Shown here piece after piece: positions 32,595 to 42,429 of a stretch of DNA of 43,242 bases (position 1 is the stretch's first letter; the number at the start of each line of letters is the position of its first letter). The position numbers and the translations under genes were made by a program. The notes beneath the pieces are model-generated. The model ran no database searches, was not told the origin of the DNA, and saw only the letters and a program-made list of their open reading frames with translations. The DNA is from Planctomycetota bacterium (lineage in GTDB: Bacteria > Planctomycetota > UBA8742 > UBA2392): the NCBI GenBank assembly GCA_020425695.1, contig JAGQRE010000016.1, positions 1 through 43,242 of the forward strand. Reading direction: 5' to 3'.

Positions 32595-32740
32595 TCTGAA
32601 CGCGAAGCGTGAGCGAGCGCTATCGCACGGCATGATCTTGATGTCTCGGTGAATGTTCTCGCTTGGTCCTCGAGCTGCACGATTGGGGTGAAGCTACTCC
32701 TCAGTGTTGGCGTAGCGCTCGCTTACGCGTCGCGTTCAGA
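32595..32740. repeat. Inverted repeat of the GCGAAGCGTGAGCGAGCG type, copy 2 (long spacer)
   Basis: Arms of 28 bases (32595-32622 and 32713-32740) are inverted with two mismatches around 90 bases. The arm core GCGAAGCGTGAGCGAGCG matches the copy at 26611-26672. It fills the region before the homocysteine methyltransferase start and lies in frame with a false N-terminal extension of that gene. Confidence 0.72.
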
Positions 32741-32752
32741 TACGATGGCTCC

Positions 32753-33721
32753 ATGCAAGATCCTCAGAAACTGATTGAGCGTTTCAAATCCCGCGTGCAT
32801 GTGCTTGACGGCGGGCTTGCGACCGAATTGGAAAAACGCGGGCACGACATCAGCGGCAAGCTGTGGTCGGCCAAGGTGCTGCTCGAAGACCCCGGCGCGA
32901 TTGAGCAGCTTCATTATGATTACCTCAAAGCCGGCGCCGACATCATCATCACCAGCAGCTACCAACTCACGTTCCAAGGCATGAAACAAGCCGGCTACAC
33001 CCACGAGCAGGCCGAAGACGCGCTATGGAAAAGCGTCGAAGTCGCCGTGAAGGCCCGCAAACGATACCTCGGCGAGTTGGACGAAGACCTACCCGAAGAC
33101 CGCAAACCCCTCATCGCCGCCAGCATAGGCCCCTACGGCGCATATCTGGCAGATGGGAGTGAGTACACTGGGAACTACGGACTAAGCTCTGACCAGCTTG
33201 CAGAGTTCCATAGAGAGCGATTCGAGTTCCTGGTTCGCACAGAAGCAGACTTCATTGCAATTGAAACAATTCCAACAGCGGTCGAATGCGAAGCCTTCTT
33301 TGAGCTTTTACGCGAACACAGAAACACGCCAGCGTGGCTCAGCTACACCTGTGAAACTGGTGTCGTGCTGCGTGACGGGACAGAGCTTGCTGAAGCCATC
33401 AAGCCGTTCAACACGGGCCCAAGAAACGTGGTCGCGATAGGACTGAACTGCATGCACGGATTTCACATGACCGGCTCTATCGCCACTACGCGCGACCAAA
33501 CTGATAAGCCGATAGTCGCCTATCCCAACAGTGGGGAGGTGTGGGACGCTGAGAGCCGGTGTTGGATTGGTCGTGACGACTTGGATTACGTGTACTCAGT
33601 CTCGAAGAGCTGGGTGAGTATGGGTGTAAGGGTCATCGGCGGTTGCTGTCGTACAGGGCCGGAACACATCGCCCAGTTGCGTGCGCTGGTGGATGAGCTG
33701 AACCAAAGCCCTCCGTGCTAA
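32753..33721 (+). CDS. mmuM: Homocysteine S-methyltransferase (MmuM-like)
   Basis: 322 residues from ATG 32753; the frame continues 30 codons up through an inverted repeat and is not used. Family traits are HVLDGGLATELEKRG, ADIIITSSYQLTFQGMKQAG, SIGPYGAYLADGSEYTGNYG, and the zinc ligands: Cys in GLNCMH and the CysCys pair in RVIGGCCRTGPEHI. It transfers a methyl group from S-methylmethionine or SAM to homocysteine, giving methionine. The second half (from about 33150) uses codons unlike the first half: AGA three times, ATA twice, and more A/T in third positions. The stop sits in the loop of a terminator. Confidence 0.9.
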   Translation: MQDPQKLIERFKSRVHVLDGGLATELEKRGHDISGKLWSAKVLLEDPGAIEQLHYDYLKAGADIIITSSYQLTFQGMKQAGYTHEQAEDALWKSVEVAVKARKRYLGELDEDLPEDRKPLIAASIGPYGAYLADGSEYTGNYGLSSDQLAEFHRERFEFLVRTEADFIAIETIPTAVECEAFFELLREHRNTPAWLSYTCETGVVLRDGTELAEAIKPFNTGPRNVVAIGLNCMHGFHMTGSIATTRDQTDKPIVAYPNSGEVWDAESRCWIGRDDLDYVYSVSKSWVSMGVRVIGGCCRTGPEHIAQLRALVDELNQSPPC

Positions 33722-33732
33722 CGGGGGGCTTT
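33705..33732 (+). terminator. Terminator overlapping the end of the homocysteine methyltransferase gene
   Basis: AAAGCCCTCCGT (33705-33716) pairs with ACGGGGGGCTTT (33721-33732) with one G-T wobble and loop GCTA. The stop TAA begins in the loop. It is the first of three similar hairpins in a row. Confidence 0.65.
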
Positions 33733-33794
33733 GCGCGCGTGGCATTCATTACGAACGGTTCTCATCACGCGTTCGGCCTTTGTTTCTATGGCCC

Positions 33795-33822
33795 AAAGCC
33801 CCTGATTAGCATCAGGGGCTTT
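33795..33822 (+). terminator. Terminator hairpin of repeat unit 1
   Basis: AAAGCCCCTGAT (33795-33806), loop TAGC, ATCAGGGGCTTT (33811-33822), then TAGTTT. A perfect 12-bp stem that could end plus-strand transcripts and, with AAA on the other side, also minus-strand ones. Confidence 0.8.
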
Positions 33823-33918
33823 AGTTTCGTGGCTTCGGTTACCGGCGGCTACCCCTCCAGTGTGGCATTTGTTGCGAACGGTTTTCAGCATGCGTGCGGC
33901 TTTTGTTTCGATGGCCCT

Positions 33919-33944
33919 AAGCCCCTGATTGGCATCAGGGGCTT
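33919..33944 (+). terminator. Terminator hairpin of repeat unit 2
   Basis: AAGCCCCTGAT (33919-33929), loop TGGC, ATCAGGGGCTT (33934-33944), followed by TAGTTT. The loop differs by one base from that of unit 1, and the stem is kept. Confidence 0.78.
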
Positions 33945-34047
33945 TAGTTTGGGGGCTTTGGTTTTAGGCTTCTGCGCTCGGGGTTGCCTGTTTTGCTTGC
34001 CCGGCTAAAGTCTTCGATCCTTTGATTTCTGGACCTTGGAGCCCGAT

Positions 34048-35610
<1,563 letters not shown>

Positions 35611-35617
35611 TGTCAGT

Positions 35618-35655
35618 TGGTGGTTGATGGTTGATGGTTGATGGTCAATAGTTGA
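35618..35655. repeat. Short tandem repeat of TTGATGG heptamers
   Basis: Just after the P5C dehydrogenase stop the sequence reads GTTGGTGGTTGATGGTTGATGG and continues with TTGATGGTC, AATAGTTGATAG. About four to five degraded copies of a 7-base unit are present. Copy number may vary among strains. Confidence 0.7.
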
Positions 35656-35660
35656 TAGCT

Positions 35661-35694
35661 ACGGGCGGCGCCGAAAGCGCCGTCCGTGTTGTTT
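35661..35694 (+). terminator. Terminator after the P5C dehydrogenase gene
   Basis: ACGGGCGGCGC (35661-35671) pairs with GCGCCGTCCGT (35677-35687) with one G-T wobble, followed by GTTGTTT. Confidence 0.75.
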
Positions 35695-35796
35695 ACCTCG
35701 CGCTTCGGGCTCCAAACATCGGCCTCCTGATAAGTTCCTTTTCTTCGTGCCTTTGTGGCTTCGTGTGCGCACAATCCGGCGGGGAACGGAGGGGCA

Positions 35797-36153
35797 ATGC
35801 ATCTACGCAAGGGCGAAATCAACCTGTGGGTTTCCAGCCTCGACCGCGCGGCGGACTTCTACCTTGAGGCGTTCGGCTTCAAGCGCATCGCGGGCGACGA
35901 GTCGTACCTCAAGCTGTCGCAGGGCGACATCACCCTGACGTTGTTCCAGGCGCGCACGAAGGAACACTACGCGCCGGAGATGGGCACCCAGAGCATGATG
36001 ACGGCCGACCTGCTGACCGACGACTTCGACTCCGCGGTCGCGGGCATCACCAAGGCCGGCGGCGACATGGCCGAGACCGGCAGCTGGGAAGGCAAGCGCC
36101 ACACCATCTTCCGCGACCTCGACGGCATCAGCTGGGAACTGATCGAAGCCTGA
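35797..36153 (+). CDS. VOC/glyoxalase-fold protein
   Basis: 118 residues from ATG 35797, which has GGAGGGG upstream; a frame extends 14 codons earlier but is not preferred. One VOC module pair is visible: LRKGEINLWVSSLDRAADFY at the start and the second half with FDSAVAGITKAGGDMAETGS and HTIFRDLDGISWELIEA. The final Glu (WELIE) is the usual metal ligand of VOC enzymes, and the first ligand position (near EINLWV) is Asn or Glu rather than His. The class includes glyoxalases, dioxygenases and resistance proteins. Substrate unknown. The last 26 bases overlap the convergent phosphatase gene. Confidence 0.8.
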   Translation: MHLRKGEINLWVSSLDRAADFYLEAFGFKRIAGDESYLKLSQGDITLTLFQARTKEHYAPEMGTQSMMTADLLTDDFDSAVAGITKAGGDMAETGSWEGKRHTIFRDLDGISWELIEA

Positions 36154-36820
36154 GCGCGTACTCTTCAAGGCTCGCCAACTGCGCGCGGCTCGGCTTCGCG
36201 CCGGGTCGTTTATGTTGCATGAACTCCACTGCGGCTCTCGGCGCATCGGATACACCGAGCGCTATCGCCGCTGCCGCCACGAAGATACCGCTGCGCCCGT
36301 GGCCTTGCGCACAGTGCACGTAGACACTGCCGCTCTTCAGCTTCTCACAGATGAACGCTACGCCCGTTTCCAACTCGGCCTGCGTCGGCGCAGCCTTGTC
36401 GAGCACCGGGATGCACAGGTAGTCGAGATCGCGGAACGGACGGCGCTCCGTCCACTCGGCGGTCAGGTCGAGCACGGCCAACACCTTGACCTCACGCTGC
36501 TCGCGCGCAGTCAGACGGCGGCCGAGAAACAGCCCGTCGTGGATTTCGTTGAAGGCGTCCTCCGAACTCAGCAATCGCTGCAGGTGATGGGTCGCTGACT
36601 GCAACAACAGATACGGAAACAGCGGCAACGAAGACAGCACCTGCAACCGCCCGTCAGCACGTTTGCCGAACAGCGCGGGTCGGTTCAGCGCATAGGCCGC
36701 CGCCACCAGCAGGAACGTCAATGCGCCCCACGCCAGCGGCATACGCGCCCACCACGGCTCGTACATCCACACCAGCACGCCACACCCGAAGGCCAGCAGC
36801 AGCATCTGCAACGCGACCAT
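36128..36820 (-). CDS. Membrane-anchored dual-specificity-type phosphatase
   Basis: 230 residues. Two N-terminal membrane segments (MVALQMLLLAFGCGVLVWMY and WGALTFLLVAAAYALN) precede a phosphatase domain from about 80: FNEIHDGLFLGRRLTAREQR, VLAVLDLTAEWTERRPFRDL, YLCIPVLDKAAPTQAELETG and catalytic loop YVHCAQGHGRSG (HC-x5-R). This layout occurs in membrane DSPs of several bacteria and may act on phosphoinositide-like or protein substrates; that is inference. It is divergent from acetyl-CoA synthetase (94 bases) and overlaps the VOC gene. Confidence 0.88.
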   Translation of the reverse strand: MVALQMLLLAFGCGVLVWMYEPWWARMPLAWGALTFLLVAAAYALNRPALFGKRADGRLQVLSSLPLFPYLLLQSATHHLQRLLSSEDAFNEIHDGLFLGRRLTAREQREVKVLAVLDLTAEWTERRPFRDLDYLCIPVLDKAAPTQAELETGVAFICEKLKSGSVYVHCAQGHGRSGIFVAAAAIALGVSDAPRAAVEFMQHKRPGAKPSRAQLASLEEYALRLRSVPS

Positions 36821-36914
36821 GCGTTATTAGACGTCTCGGCATGCACAAAGGTTGGGGAAGTTTGTCCCCTACCGTGGCTTTGCTATGGTGCGGGCGACCT
36901 TCGAAAGGAACGCC

Positions 36915-38840
36915 ATGGAGCCGCCGAAAGCTGAGATTTCCAAGCATGCTCGCATCAAGTCACTTGAGCAATACCAACGCATGTATCACGAATCGCTTGA
37001 AAACCCGGAAGCGTTCTGGGCCAAGCAGGCTGAGCGGCTGGACTGGTTCCATAAACCCGACAACGTTTACGACTTTGACTTCGATACCGTGGACGTCTCA
37101 TGGTTCGCGGGCGGCAAGCTGAACGCCTGTTACAACTGCGTTGACCGGCACCTCGACAAGCGCGGCGACAAAACCGCCATCATCTGGGCGGCCGATGAAG
37201 CCGGCGAGTACCAGCACATCACCTACCGCGACCTCAAGCACGAAGTCGCACGCGTTGCCAACGTGTTGAAAGCGCACGGCGTGCGCAAAGGCGACCGTGT
37301 CTGCATTTACCTGCCGATGATCCCCGAGCTCGCATACACCATGCTGGCCTGCGCGCGTATCGGCGCTGTGCACAGCATTGTGTTCGCGGGCTTTAGCGCG
37401 GACAGCCTGCGCGACCGTATCGTGGACGCCCACTGCAAAGTGCTCGTCACCGCCAACGAAGGTCTGCGCGGCGGGCGCACGATCCCGCTCAAGAAGACCT
37501 CGGACCGCGCTTGCGACGGGCTCGATATGGTCGCCACCATGCTTGTCGTCAAGCGCACCGACAACCAATGCGAAATGAAGCAAGGGCGCGACTTCTGGAT
37601 GCACGAAGAGACTGCCAAGCAGCGCAGCACCTGCCCGGCCGAGTGGATGGATGCCGAAGACCCGCTGTACCTGCTGTACACCAGCGGCAGCACCGGCAAA
37701 CCCAAAGGCGTGCTGCACACGACCGGCGGCTACCTGACCTACGCCAGCATGACGCACGAGTACGTCTTCGACCTGAAGGAAGACGACGTCTATTGCTGCG
37801 CCGCTGACATCGGCTGGGTGACAGGGCACAGCTACATCATCTACGGCCCCCTCGCCAACGGCGCGACGACAGTGATGTTCGAAAGCACGCCGCTGTACCC
37901 GGACGCCGGGCGTTACTGGCAGATGGTCGATGACCTGAACATCAGCATCTTCTACACGGCGCCGACGGCGATTCGTGCGCTGATTGCCCAAGGCAACGAA
38001 CACGTCACCAAACACGCGCGCAGCAGTCTGCGGATACTCGGCAGCGTCGGCGAGCCGATCAACCCGGATGTCTGGCAGTGGTATCACGACATCGTCGGCA
38101 ACAAGCAGTGCGCCGTCGTGGATACCTGGTGGCAGACGGAAACCGGCGGCATCCTGATTACACCGCTGCCCGGCGCGATGCCCTGCAAGCCGGGCTCCGC
38201 CACTTTGCCGTTCTTCGGTGTCGAACCTGTACTGGTTGACGACGAAGGCGTTGAGCTCGAGGGCAACGGCGTGCGCGGCAACCTTTGCATCAAGCGGTCA
38301 TGGCCGGGCCAGGCGCGCACGATTTACGGCGACCATGCACGATTCAAGCAGACGTACTTCACGACCTACCCCGGGCTCTACTTCACAGGTGACGGCTGCA
38401 GCCGCGACAACGACGGCTACTACTGGATTACGGGGCGCGTTGATGACGTGTTGAACGTGAGCGGACACAGGCTTGGCACGGCCGAAGTCGAGAGCGCACT
38501 GGTTGAGCACGACGCGGTTGCCGAGGCCGCCGTCGTCGGATGCCCGCACGAAATCAAGGGCACCGGCATCTACGCCTACTGCTACCTCACGCCCGAAGCG
38601 AAACCGGGCGACGAGCTGATCGGCCAGTTAAAAGAGAAGGTCCGGGAAGTCATCGGCCCGATCGCTACGCCGGATCACATCCAGTTCGTGGTTGGTTTGC
38701 CCAAGACCCGCAGCGGAAAAATCATGCGCCGTATCCTGCGCAAGATCGCGGAAAGCGAGTACGAAGCTCTCGGCGACATCACCACACTGGCGGACCCAAG
38801 CGTGGTCGAGAAAATCGTCGAGGGGCACAAAGCGGGATAA
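36915..38840 (+). CDS. acs: Acetyl-CoA synthetase (AMP-forming)
   Basis: 641 residues from ATG 36915 (AAAGGAA upstream), close to the usual 650. Motifs: N-terminal domain [20 protein letters not shown], phosphate-binding [52 protein letters not shown], the hinge and core [20 protein letters not shown] and C-terminal [16 protein letters not shown]. The Lys in RSGKIMRR is the known acetylation site. It makes acetyl-CoA from acetate, ATP and CoA. The family also accepts propionate. It is probably monocistronic, as a different type of gene follows after 67 bases. Confidence 0.96.
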   Translation: MEPPKAEISKHARIKSLEQYQRMYHESLENPEAFWAKQAERLDWFHKPDNVYDFDFDTVDVSWFAGGKLNACYNCVDRHLDKRGDKTAIIWAADEAGEYQHITYRDLKHEVARVANVLKAHGVRKGDRVCIYLPMIPELAYTMLACARIGAVHSIVFAGFSADSLRDRIVDAHCKVLVTANEGLRGGRTIPLKKTSDRACDGLDMVATMLVVKRTDNQCEMKQGRDFWMHEETAKQRSTCPAEWMDAEDPLYLLYTSGSTGKPKGVLHTTGGYLTYASMTHEYVFDLKEDDVYCCAADIGWVTGHSYIIYGPLANGATTVMFESTPLYPDAGRYWQMVDDLNISIFYTAPTAIRALIAQGNEHVTKHARSSLRILGSVGEPINPDVWQWYHDIVGNKQCAVVDTWWQTETGGILITPLPGAMPCKPGSATLPFFGVEPVLVDDEGVELEGNGVRGNLCIKRSWPGQARTIYGDHARFKQTYFTTYPGLYFTGDGCSRDNDGYYWITGRVDDVLNVSGHRLGTAEVESALVEHDAVAEAAVVGCPHEIKGTGIYAYCYLTPEAKPGDELIGQLKEKVREVIGPIATPDHIQFVVGLPKTRSGKIMRRILRKIAESEYEALGDITTLADPSVVEKIVEGHKAG

Positions 38841-38907
38841 GAACGGATAGCAAGTTGACGGACTCCGCGTACGCGTTTAAACCGAAAGTGGTTTGCGGAG
38901 ACGACTT

Positions 38908-40467
38908 ATGAGACGCCCAACGGTCTTTCTACTGTTGTTCCTGATGTCGGCGTGCGGCCAATCCGCGCCGTCACCCAACCATACCGCAAGGAAGTCCGCA
39001 CCCCGAACCGCTGAGCAGCCCGAAGAGCCGGGCGAAGCGAACAGCGCGCATTGGCCGGCAATGGACGCAATAAAAGCTGCCAAGACGGAAGAAGAAGCCC
39101 GCGCCGGACGCGCTCTATACAAAGGAACCAGACAACAGGAGATGCTCGACAACGTGCTTGAGCACAAACTCGGGGAGTTCGACTTCGCCCAGTTCAACAA
39201 GGTCGCCGCAGTAGTGAAAGAAACCGAAACACCAACTGATGCAGAAGAAGCGGCCAAGGCTTACAAGGGAACGCGCCACACGGGTGAACTCGACCGTGTA
39301 CTCAAGGCTCACATCAAGGCACTGATCGACGCTACCCCGTCGCTGGGCCTGCCGACCCGGTCTGCAGGCAAGAACGCCGAGCCGAGCGAACTGGTAGAAC
39401 TGTTCACAGACTGCGAAACCGAAAGCGATGCCGAGTCGGTTATGCAAAACTACACCGGCAACGCTACCGAATCGGACCTGCTCGCCGCCATTGAGGTCTG
39501 GCGCTGGAGGACACCAGTCGTCGTAGACGAAGTGAGCGTCAGTTTCCGCTTTGGGTTCTCGGACGCCTTTCTGCGTTTCAGCGACGGGCGAATCGCCGTG
39601 CAGCAGTACCGCGGAGTGGTGAACGTAGTATCCCCCGAGGGTGAGGTGCAGTATGCGCTCGATCCGGCCAATATTGACGAGGTCTTCCTCATTGGCAAAT
39701 CACCCGATGAAGCGTTCGTGTACACGGGCGGCGGCTCCTCCGGCATGATCCAGAAATGGAACGCGAACACGGGAGAGCTGGTGCTGGCATTTGGGTCCGT
39801 GAAGGTGCCGAACATTATTGGGCGCCTGTCGGTGCTCACGCCGGACGGGAGCAAGTTACTCAGCTGTTCCCGCCGCGGGCACATGAGCCTATGGGACACG
39901 GAAACCGGCAAGTTCATACGCCACATCGCCACCATCCCGCAATTGGAGGCTGTCAGGTTCACCGGTGACAGCGGACTCGTGTTCGCAACCAGCCGCGAAG
40001 CGATCCGGGTGTATGAAACCGGCACCGCCAATAAAGTTCATGAGTTCCCAGTCAGTGGAGCAATCCTGAGGCAATTTGGCGTATCAAGGGACGGCAAGAA
40101 GATGGCCTTCCGCAGAAATGAACCTGGACGGACCAGCACTGACGGCCCTCCCGGACCCGGACAGGAATCGCTGGTAATCGCTGACGGCGAAACGGGTGCA
40201 GAGTTGGGGCGAATTCCTTTGGAGTCGGCTGTTGTTTCGATGCACTGGCTGGGCTCCGGGAAGCACGTTCTGGTCAGCCTCTACACCAGTCTTCTGCTGG
40301 TCGACGCCGAGAGCATGAGAATCGTCCACTCGCATAGCATCAAGGCGCAACCGGTCGGCTCCATAATGTCCGCGGACTGTATGACCATGACGCAGCACAT
40401 CGGACTGATGACAAAGGATCGCAAGGTCGTCGTGCCAAACTTCTTCACCTACGGGCGCGAACCATAG
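38908..40467 (+). CDS. Lipoprotein with three YKGT-type repeats and a beta-propeller-like domain
   Basis: 519 residues from ATG 38908 (GGAG upstream; a TTG five codons earlier is in frame). The signal peptide MRRPTVFLLLFLMSACG ends in a lipobox. Residues about 50-190 have three copies of a helical unit with Y-K-G-T: GRALYKGTRQQEMLDNVLEH, AAKAYKGTRHTGELDRVLKA and, weaker, VMQNYTGNATESDLLAAIEV. The rest is a WD40/PQQ-like propeller (VQYALDPANIDEVFLIGKSP, KLLSCSRRGHMSLWDTETGK and others). Probably periplasmic or surface-attached, with a scaffold role. No enzyme motif was seen. Confidence 0.78.
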   Translation: MRRPTVFLLLFLMSACGQSAPSPNHTARKSAPRTAEQPEEPGEANSAHWPAMDAIKAAKTEEEARAGRALYKGTRQQEMLDNVLEHKLGEFDFAQFNKVAAVVKETETPTDAEEAAKAYKGTRHTGELDRVLKAHIKALIDATPSLGLPTRSAGKNAEPSELVELFTDCETESDAESVMQNYTGNATESDLLAAIEVWRWRTPVVVDEVSVSFRFGFSDAFLRFSDGRIAVQQYRGVVNVVSPEGEVQYALDPANIDEVFLIGKSPDEAFVYTGGGSSGMIQKWNANTGELVLAFGSVKVPNIIGRLSVLTPDGSKLLSCSRRGHMSLWDTETGKFIRHIATIPQLEAVRFTGDSGLVFATSREAIRVYETGTANKVHEFPVSGAILRQFGVSRDGKKMAFRRNEPGRTSTDGPPGPGQESLVIADGETGAELGRIPLESAVVSMHWLGSGKHVLVSLYTSLLLVDAESMRIVHSHSIKAQPVGSIMSADCMTMTQHIGLMTKDRKVVVPNFFTYGREP

Positions 40468-40474
40468 CGCCTAT

Positions 40475-40496
40475 GCCCCGGAATCACTTCCGGGGC
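40475..40496 (+). terminator. Hairpin after the lipoprotein gene
   Basis: GCCCCGGAA (40475-40483), loop TCAC, TTCCGGGGC (40488-40496). A perfect 9-bp stem but no T run, and it is only 12 bases before the next start, so it could be a weak terminator or an attenuator-like element. Confidence 0.5.
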
Positions 40497-40508
40497 TAAA
40501 CTGCGTTC

Positions 40509-41102
40509 GTGACTGAAACCGGCACAGACGCGAGCGAGCCGATACTCTCACTGCCCAACCTGCTGACGCTTGTTCGGTTGCCGATGGCTGTGGGCGTGTG
40601 GTTTGTGGCGGCGTGGCCTTCGGCGTTGTTCGGATTGATGGTCGCAGCCGCAGCTTCCGACATGCTTGATGGCTGGTTTGCGCGACGCATGCGGGCGCGT
40701 CGGCTGGCACGCGGGCAGCCTACCCGGTTGGCCGGGCCGCAAGGTCGCGGCGCTTGGCTTGATCCGGCCTGCGACAAGACGTTCGTGATCTCTGTGATCG
40801 CCGCCACGTGGTACTTCTACACGCCGCCCTGGTGGCTGTTAGCGCTGATCGGCGCACGTGAAATCCTGCTCGTTCCGTTGGTGCTTCTGTGGCGCGTATT
40901 GCCGCACAAAGCGCTGGACCTCAGGGCCGGTGCGGCAGGCAAACTTGCGACCGTCGCTCAGTTCTTCGCACTGTGGTCGATCATTCTGGAAAGTGTTTCA
41001 GCGCTAACGCTGGCGCTAGCCAGCGCATTTGCAGGCGTCCTGGCGGTTGCCGACTACGTGCTGCGTGCCATGGCACCAGATGATGTCGCTAGCTCCAACT
41101 AA
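40509..41102 (+). CDS. CDP-alcohol phosphatidyltransferase with widened active-site motif
   Basis: 197 residues starting at GTG 40509. Membrane segments include LPMAVGVWFVAAWPSALFGL, WWLLALIGAREILLVPLVLL and FALWSIILESVSALTLALAS. The motif DMLDGWFAR begins the CDP-OH-P signature D-x2-DG-x2-AR-x8-G-x3-D-x3-D; the end, GAWLDPACD, is intact, but 21 rather than 8 residues lie between AR and G (basic stretch then PTRLAGPQGR). The family makes phospholipid head groups (phosphatidylglycerol phosphate, cardiolipin). It is the last plus-strand gene of the block and its 3' end overlaps the convergent prepilin by 14 bases. Confidence 0.85.
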   Translation: MTETGTDASEPILSLPNLLTLVRLPMAVGVWFVAAWPSALFGLMVAAAASDMLDGWFARRMRARRLARGQPTRLAGPQGRGAWLDPACDKTFVISVIAATWYFYTPPWWLLALIGAREILLVPLVLLWRVLPHKALDLRAGAAGKLATVAQFFALWSIILESVSALTLALASAFAGVLAVADYVLRAMAPDDVASSN

Positions 41103-41478
41103 GCGTGGACGTGCCTGAATTCCAAGCGAAATGCATCGTTCCCGTACCATCGACACCGGAATCGGTCGTCAGGCTTGCGTCCATTCCGGCTACGGTTGAA
41201 GAACTCGAAAACGTGTCGACGTCGTAGTAGTGGCCGTCAAATGCGCCCGTGGCCTGCTGCGCCGCGAAGCCTGCAGAAACATCGGTTGGGTTGTTTGTCT
41301 TCGCATACTCCGCGCGGCAGAAGTCCCGAGCTGCACCCAGAAGACGGTCAGCCTCAGAGCGACGCGCGTCGCGACTATTGTTCTCGAACAGCGGAATCGC
41401 TGCCAGCGCCAGAATTCCAACGATGACCACCACAATTAGCAACTCAATCAGGGTAAAACCCTTACGCCCACTGCGCAT
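41089..41478 (-). CDS. Type IV prepilin, second copy (short pilin)
   Basis: 129 residues from ATG 41478, with GGTGGAG upstream (the frame extends 9 codons). Leader M-R-S-G-R-K-G is cut after Gly7 before FTLIELLIVVVIVGILALAA; Glu at +5 present. The mature domain starts NNSRDARRSEADRLLGAARD and ends DGTGTMHFAWNSGTSTLSWS, clearly parallel to the prepilin at 6130-6522. It is separate from the assembly genes. Two pilins of one type could give mixed or alternative fibres. It overlaps the end of the CDP-alcohol phosphatidyltransferase gene. Confidence 0.87.
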   Translation of the reverse strand: MRSGRKGFTLIELLIVVVIVGILALAAIPLFENNSRDARRSEADRLLGAARDFCRAEYAKTNNPTDVSAGFAAQQATGAFDGHYYDVDTFSSSSTVAGMDASLTTDSGVDGTGTMHFAWNSGTSTLSWS

Positions 41479-41604
41479 ATCCCGACTCCACCTAATAGCG
41501 ACCAATATCCCGTTATTGTATCACGGAACAGTCACATGTCACCTTTTAAAGGTGGGCGTTGTGGTCGTTTTAGGTTGTTTGGCCGCCCGGCGAGTGATCC
41601 ACTA

Positions 41605-42429
41605 CTACTTTCGGGACGCCACAATTGAAGCATCAGACTTCGCGTGCGATTTCTCACCCAGATACCAGCGGCTTGGGCTGCGCTTCTTGTATTTCAGCCC
41701 GAAACGGCCTACCGCAGCCTTCGTGACAAATTCCACGGCCTCTTTCGGTGAGTCCGTCAGAAACAGACGGTTGACGTCATGCTCTGCGATCGTGCCTTCC
41801 CGCACCATGGTATCACGCAGGAAGTCAATCATCGGCTGCCAGTACTCGGTTCCCACTAGTACCAGTGGAAAGTCGTTAATCTTTCCGGTCTGGATCAACG
41901 TGGCCGTCTCGAAAATTTCATCCATCGTGCCGAAACCACCCGGCGGCACGATGAACGCGTAGCTGTACTTCACCAGCATCATCTTGCGCACGAAGAAGTA
42001 GTTGAAGTCGACCCACTTATCCAAATACGGGTTCGGCTTCTGCTCTTTGGGCAGTTTGATGTTACAGCCCACTGACGACGCGCCTACGTCGTGTGCACCG
42101 CGGTTCGCGGCCTCCATAATACCCGGGCCGCCGCCGGTCAAAACCGTAAAGCCAGCCTTGCCCAACTCCGCTCCCACTTCACGCGCCAACTTGTAGTAGC
42201 GGTGCGTCTCTGGAAACCGTGCCGAGCCGAACACAGTCACACAAGGGCCGACAAAGTGAAGAGCACGAAACCCTCGAATCAACTCGAAGAATATCCGTAG
42301 CGCACGGAACAACTCAAAGCTGCGTTTTCGCGGCCCTTCAAGGAACCTGGTCTCTTCGCCATCGGCGGCGCGCTTGCCCCACTCTGCTGTATCTGTCTCA
42401 CGCTTGGGTTTCTCGATTTCTGATGTCAT
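41605..42429 (-). CDS. LOG-family nucleotide 5'-monophosphate phosphoribohydrolase-like protein
   Basis: 274 residues. The family motifs are present: VTVFGSARFPETHRYYKLAR, TVLTGGGPGIMEAANRGAHD, and the active-site pair PPGGFGTMDEIFETAT. Members (LOG, formerly annotated as lysine decarboxylases) release ribose-5-phosphate from nucleotides such as AMP or cytokinin nucleotides. The extra N-terminal stretch (about 50 charged residues, EKPKRETDTAEWGKRAADGE) and the C-terminal basic tail are added compared with the core. Physiological role is unknown. It is 92 bases after the next minus-strand gene (ATG at 43021). Confidence 0.9.
   Translation of the reverse strand: MTSEIEKPKRETDTAEWGKRAADGEETRFLEGPRKRSFELFRALRIFFELIRGFRALHFVGPCVTVFGSARFPETHRYYKLAREVGAELGKAGFTVLTGGGPGIMEAANRGAHDVGASSVGCNIKLPKEQKPNPYLDKWVDFNYFFVRKMMLVKYSYAFIVPPGGFGTMDEIFETATLIQTGKINDFPLVLVGTEYWQPMIDFLRDTMVREGTIAEHDVNRLFLTDSPKEAVEFVTKAAVGRFGLKYKKRSPSRWYLGEKSHAKSDASIVASRK

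Larger units (their letters stand above)
33739..33952. repeat. Tandem repeat of two 123-base units, each with a terminator hairpin
   Basis: Unit 1 begins GTGGCATTCATTACGAACGG at 33739, unit 2 GTGGCATTTGTTGCGAACGG at 33862. The shared part of about 90 bases ends in a terminator hairpin. Differences are scattered, so the duplication is not recent. A 97-codon open frame across it is explained by the repeat and is not called as a gene. Confidence 0.8.

Noticed and set aside
33715..34008. A 97-codon open frame on the plus strand with internal repetition
   Set aside because: Its repetition is the tandem 123-base terminator units; there is no ribosome site and the frame runs through three hairpins.
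37098..38087. A 329-codon open frame antisense to acetyl-CoA synthetase
   Set aside because: The sense frame is a full-length Acs; the antisense protein has no recognisable motif and is rich in His, Val and Ala as expected of a shadow.
41538..41552. Palindrome CACCTTTTAAAGGTG as a terminator after the LOG gene
   Set aside because: Stem of 7 bp, AT-rich and lacking a loop, and it lies upstream of the prepilin promoter side as well, so its role cannot be decided.
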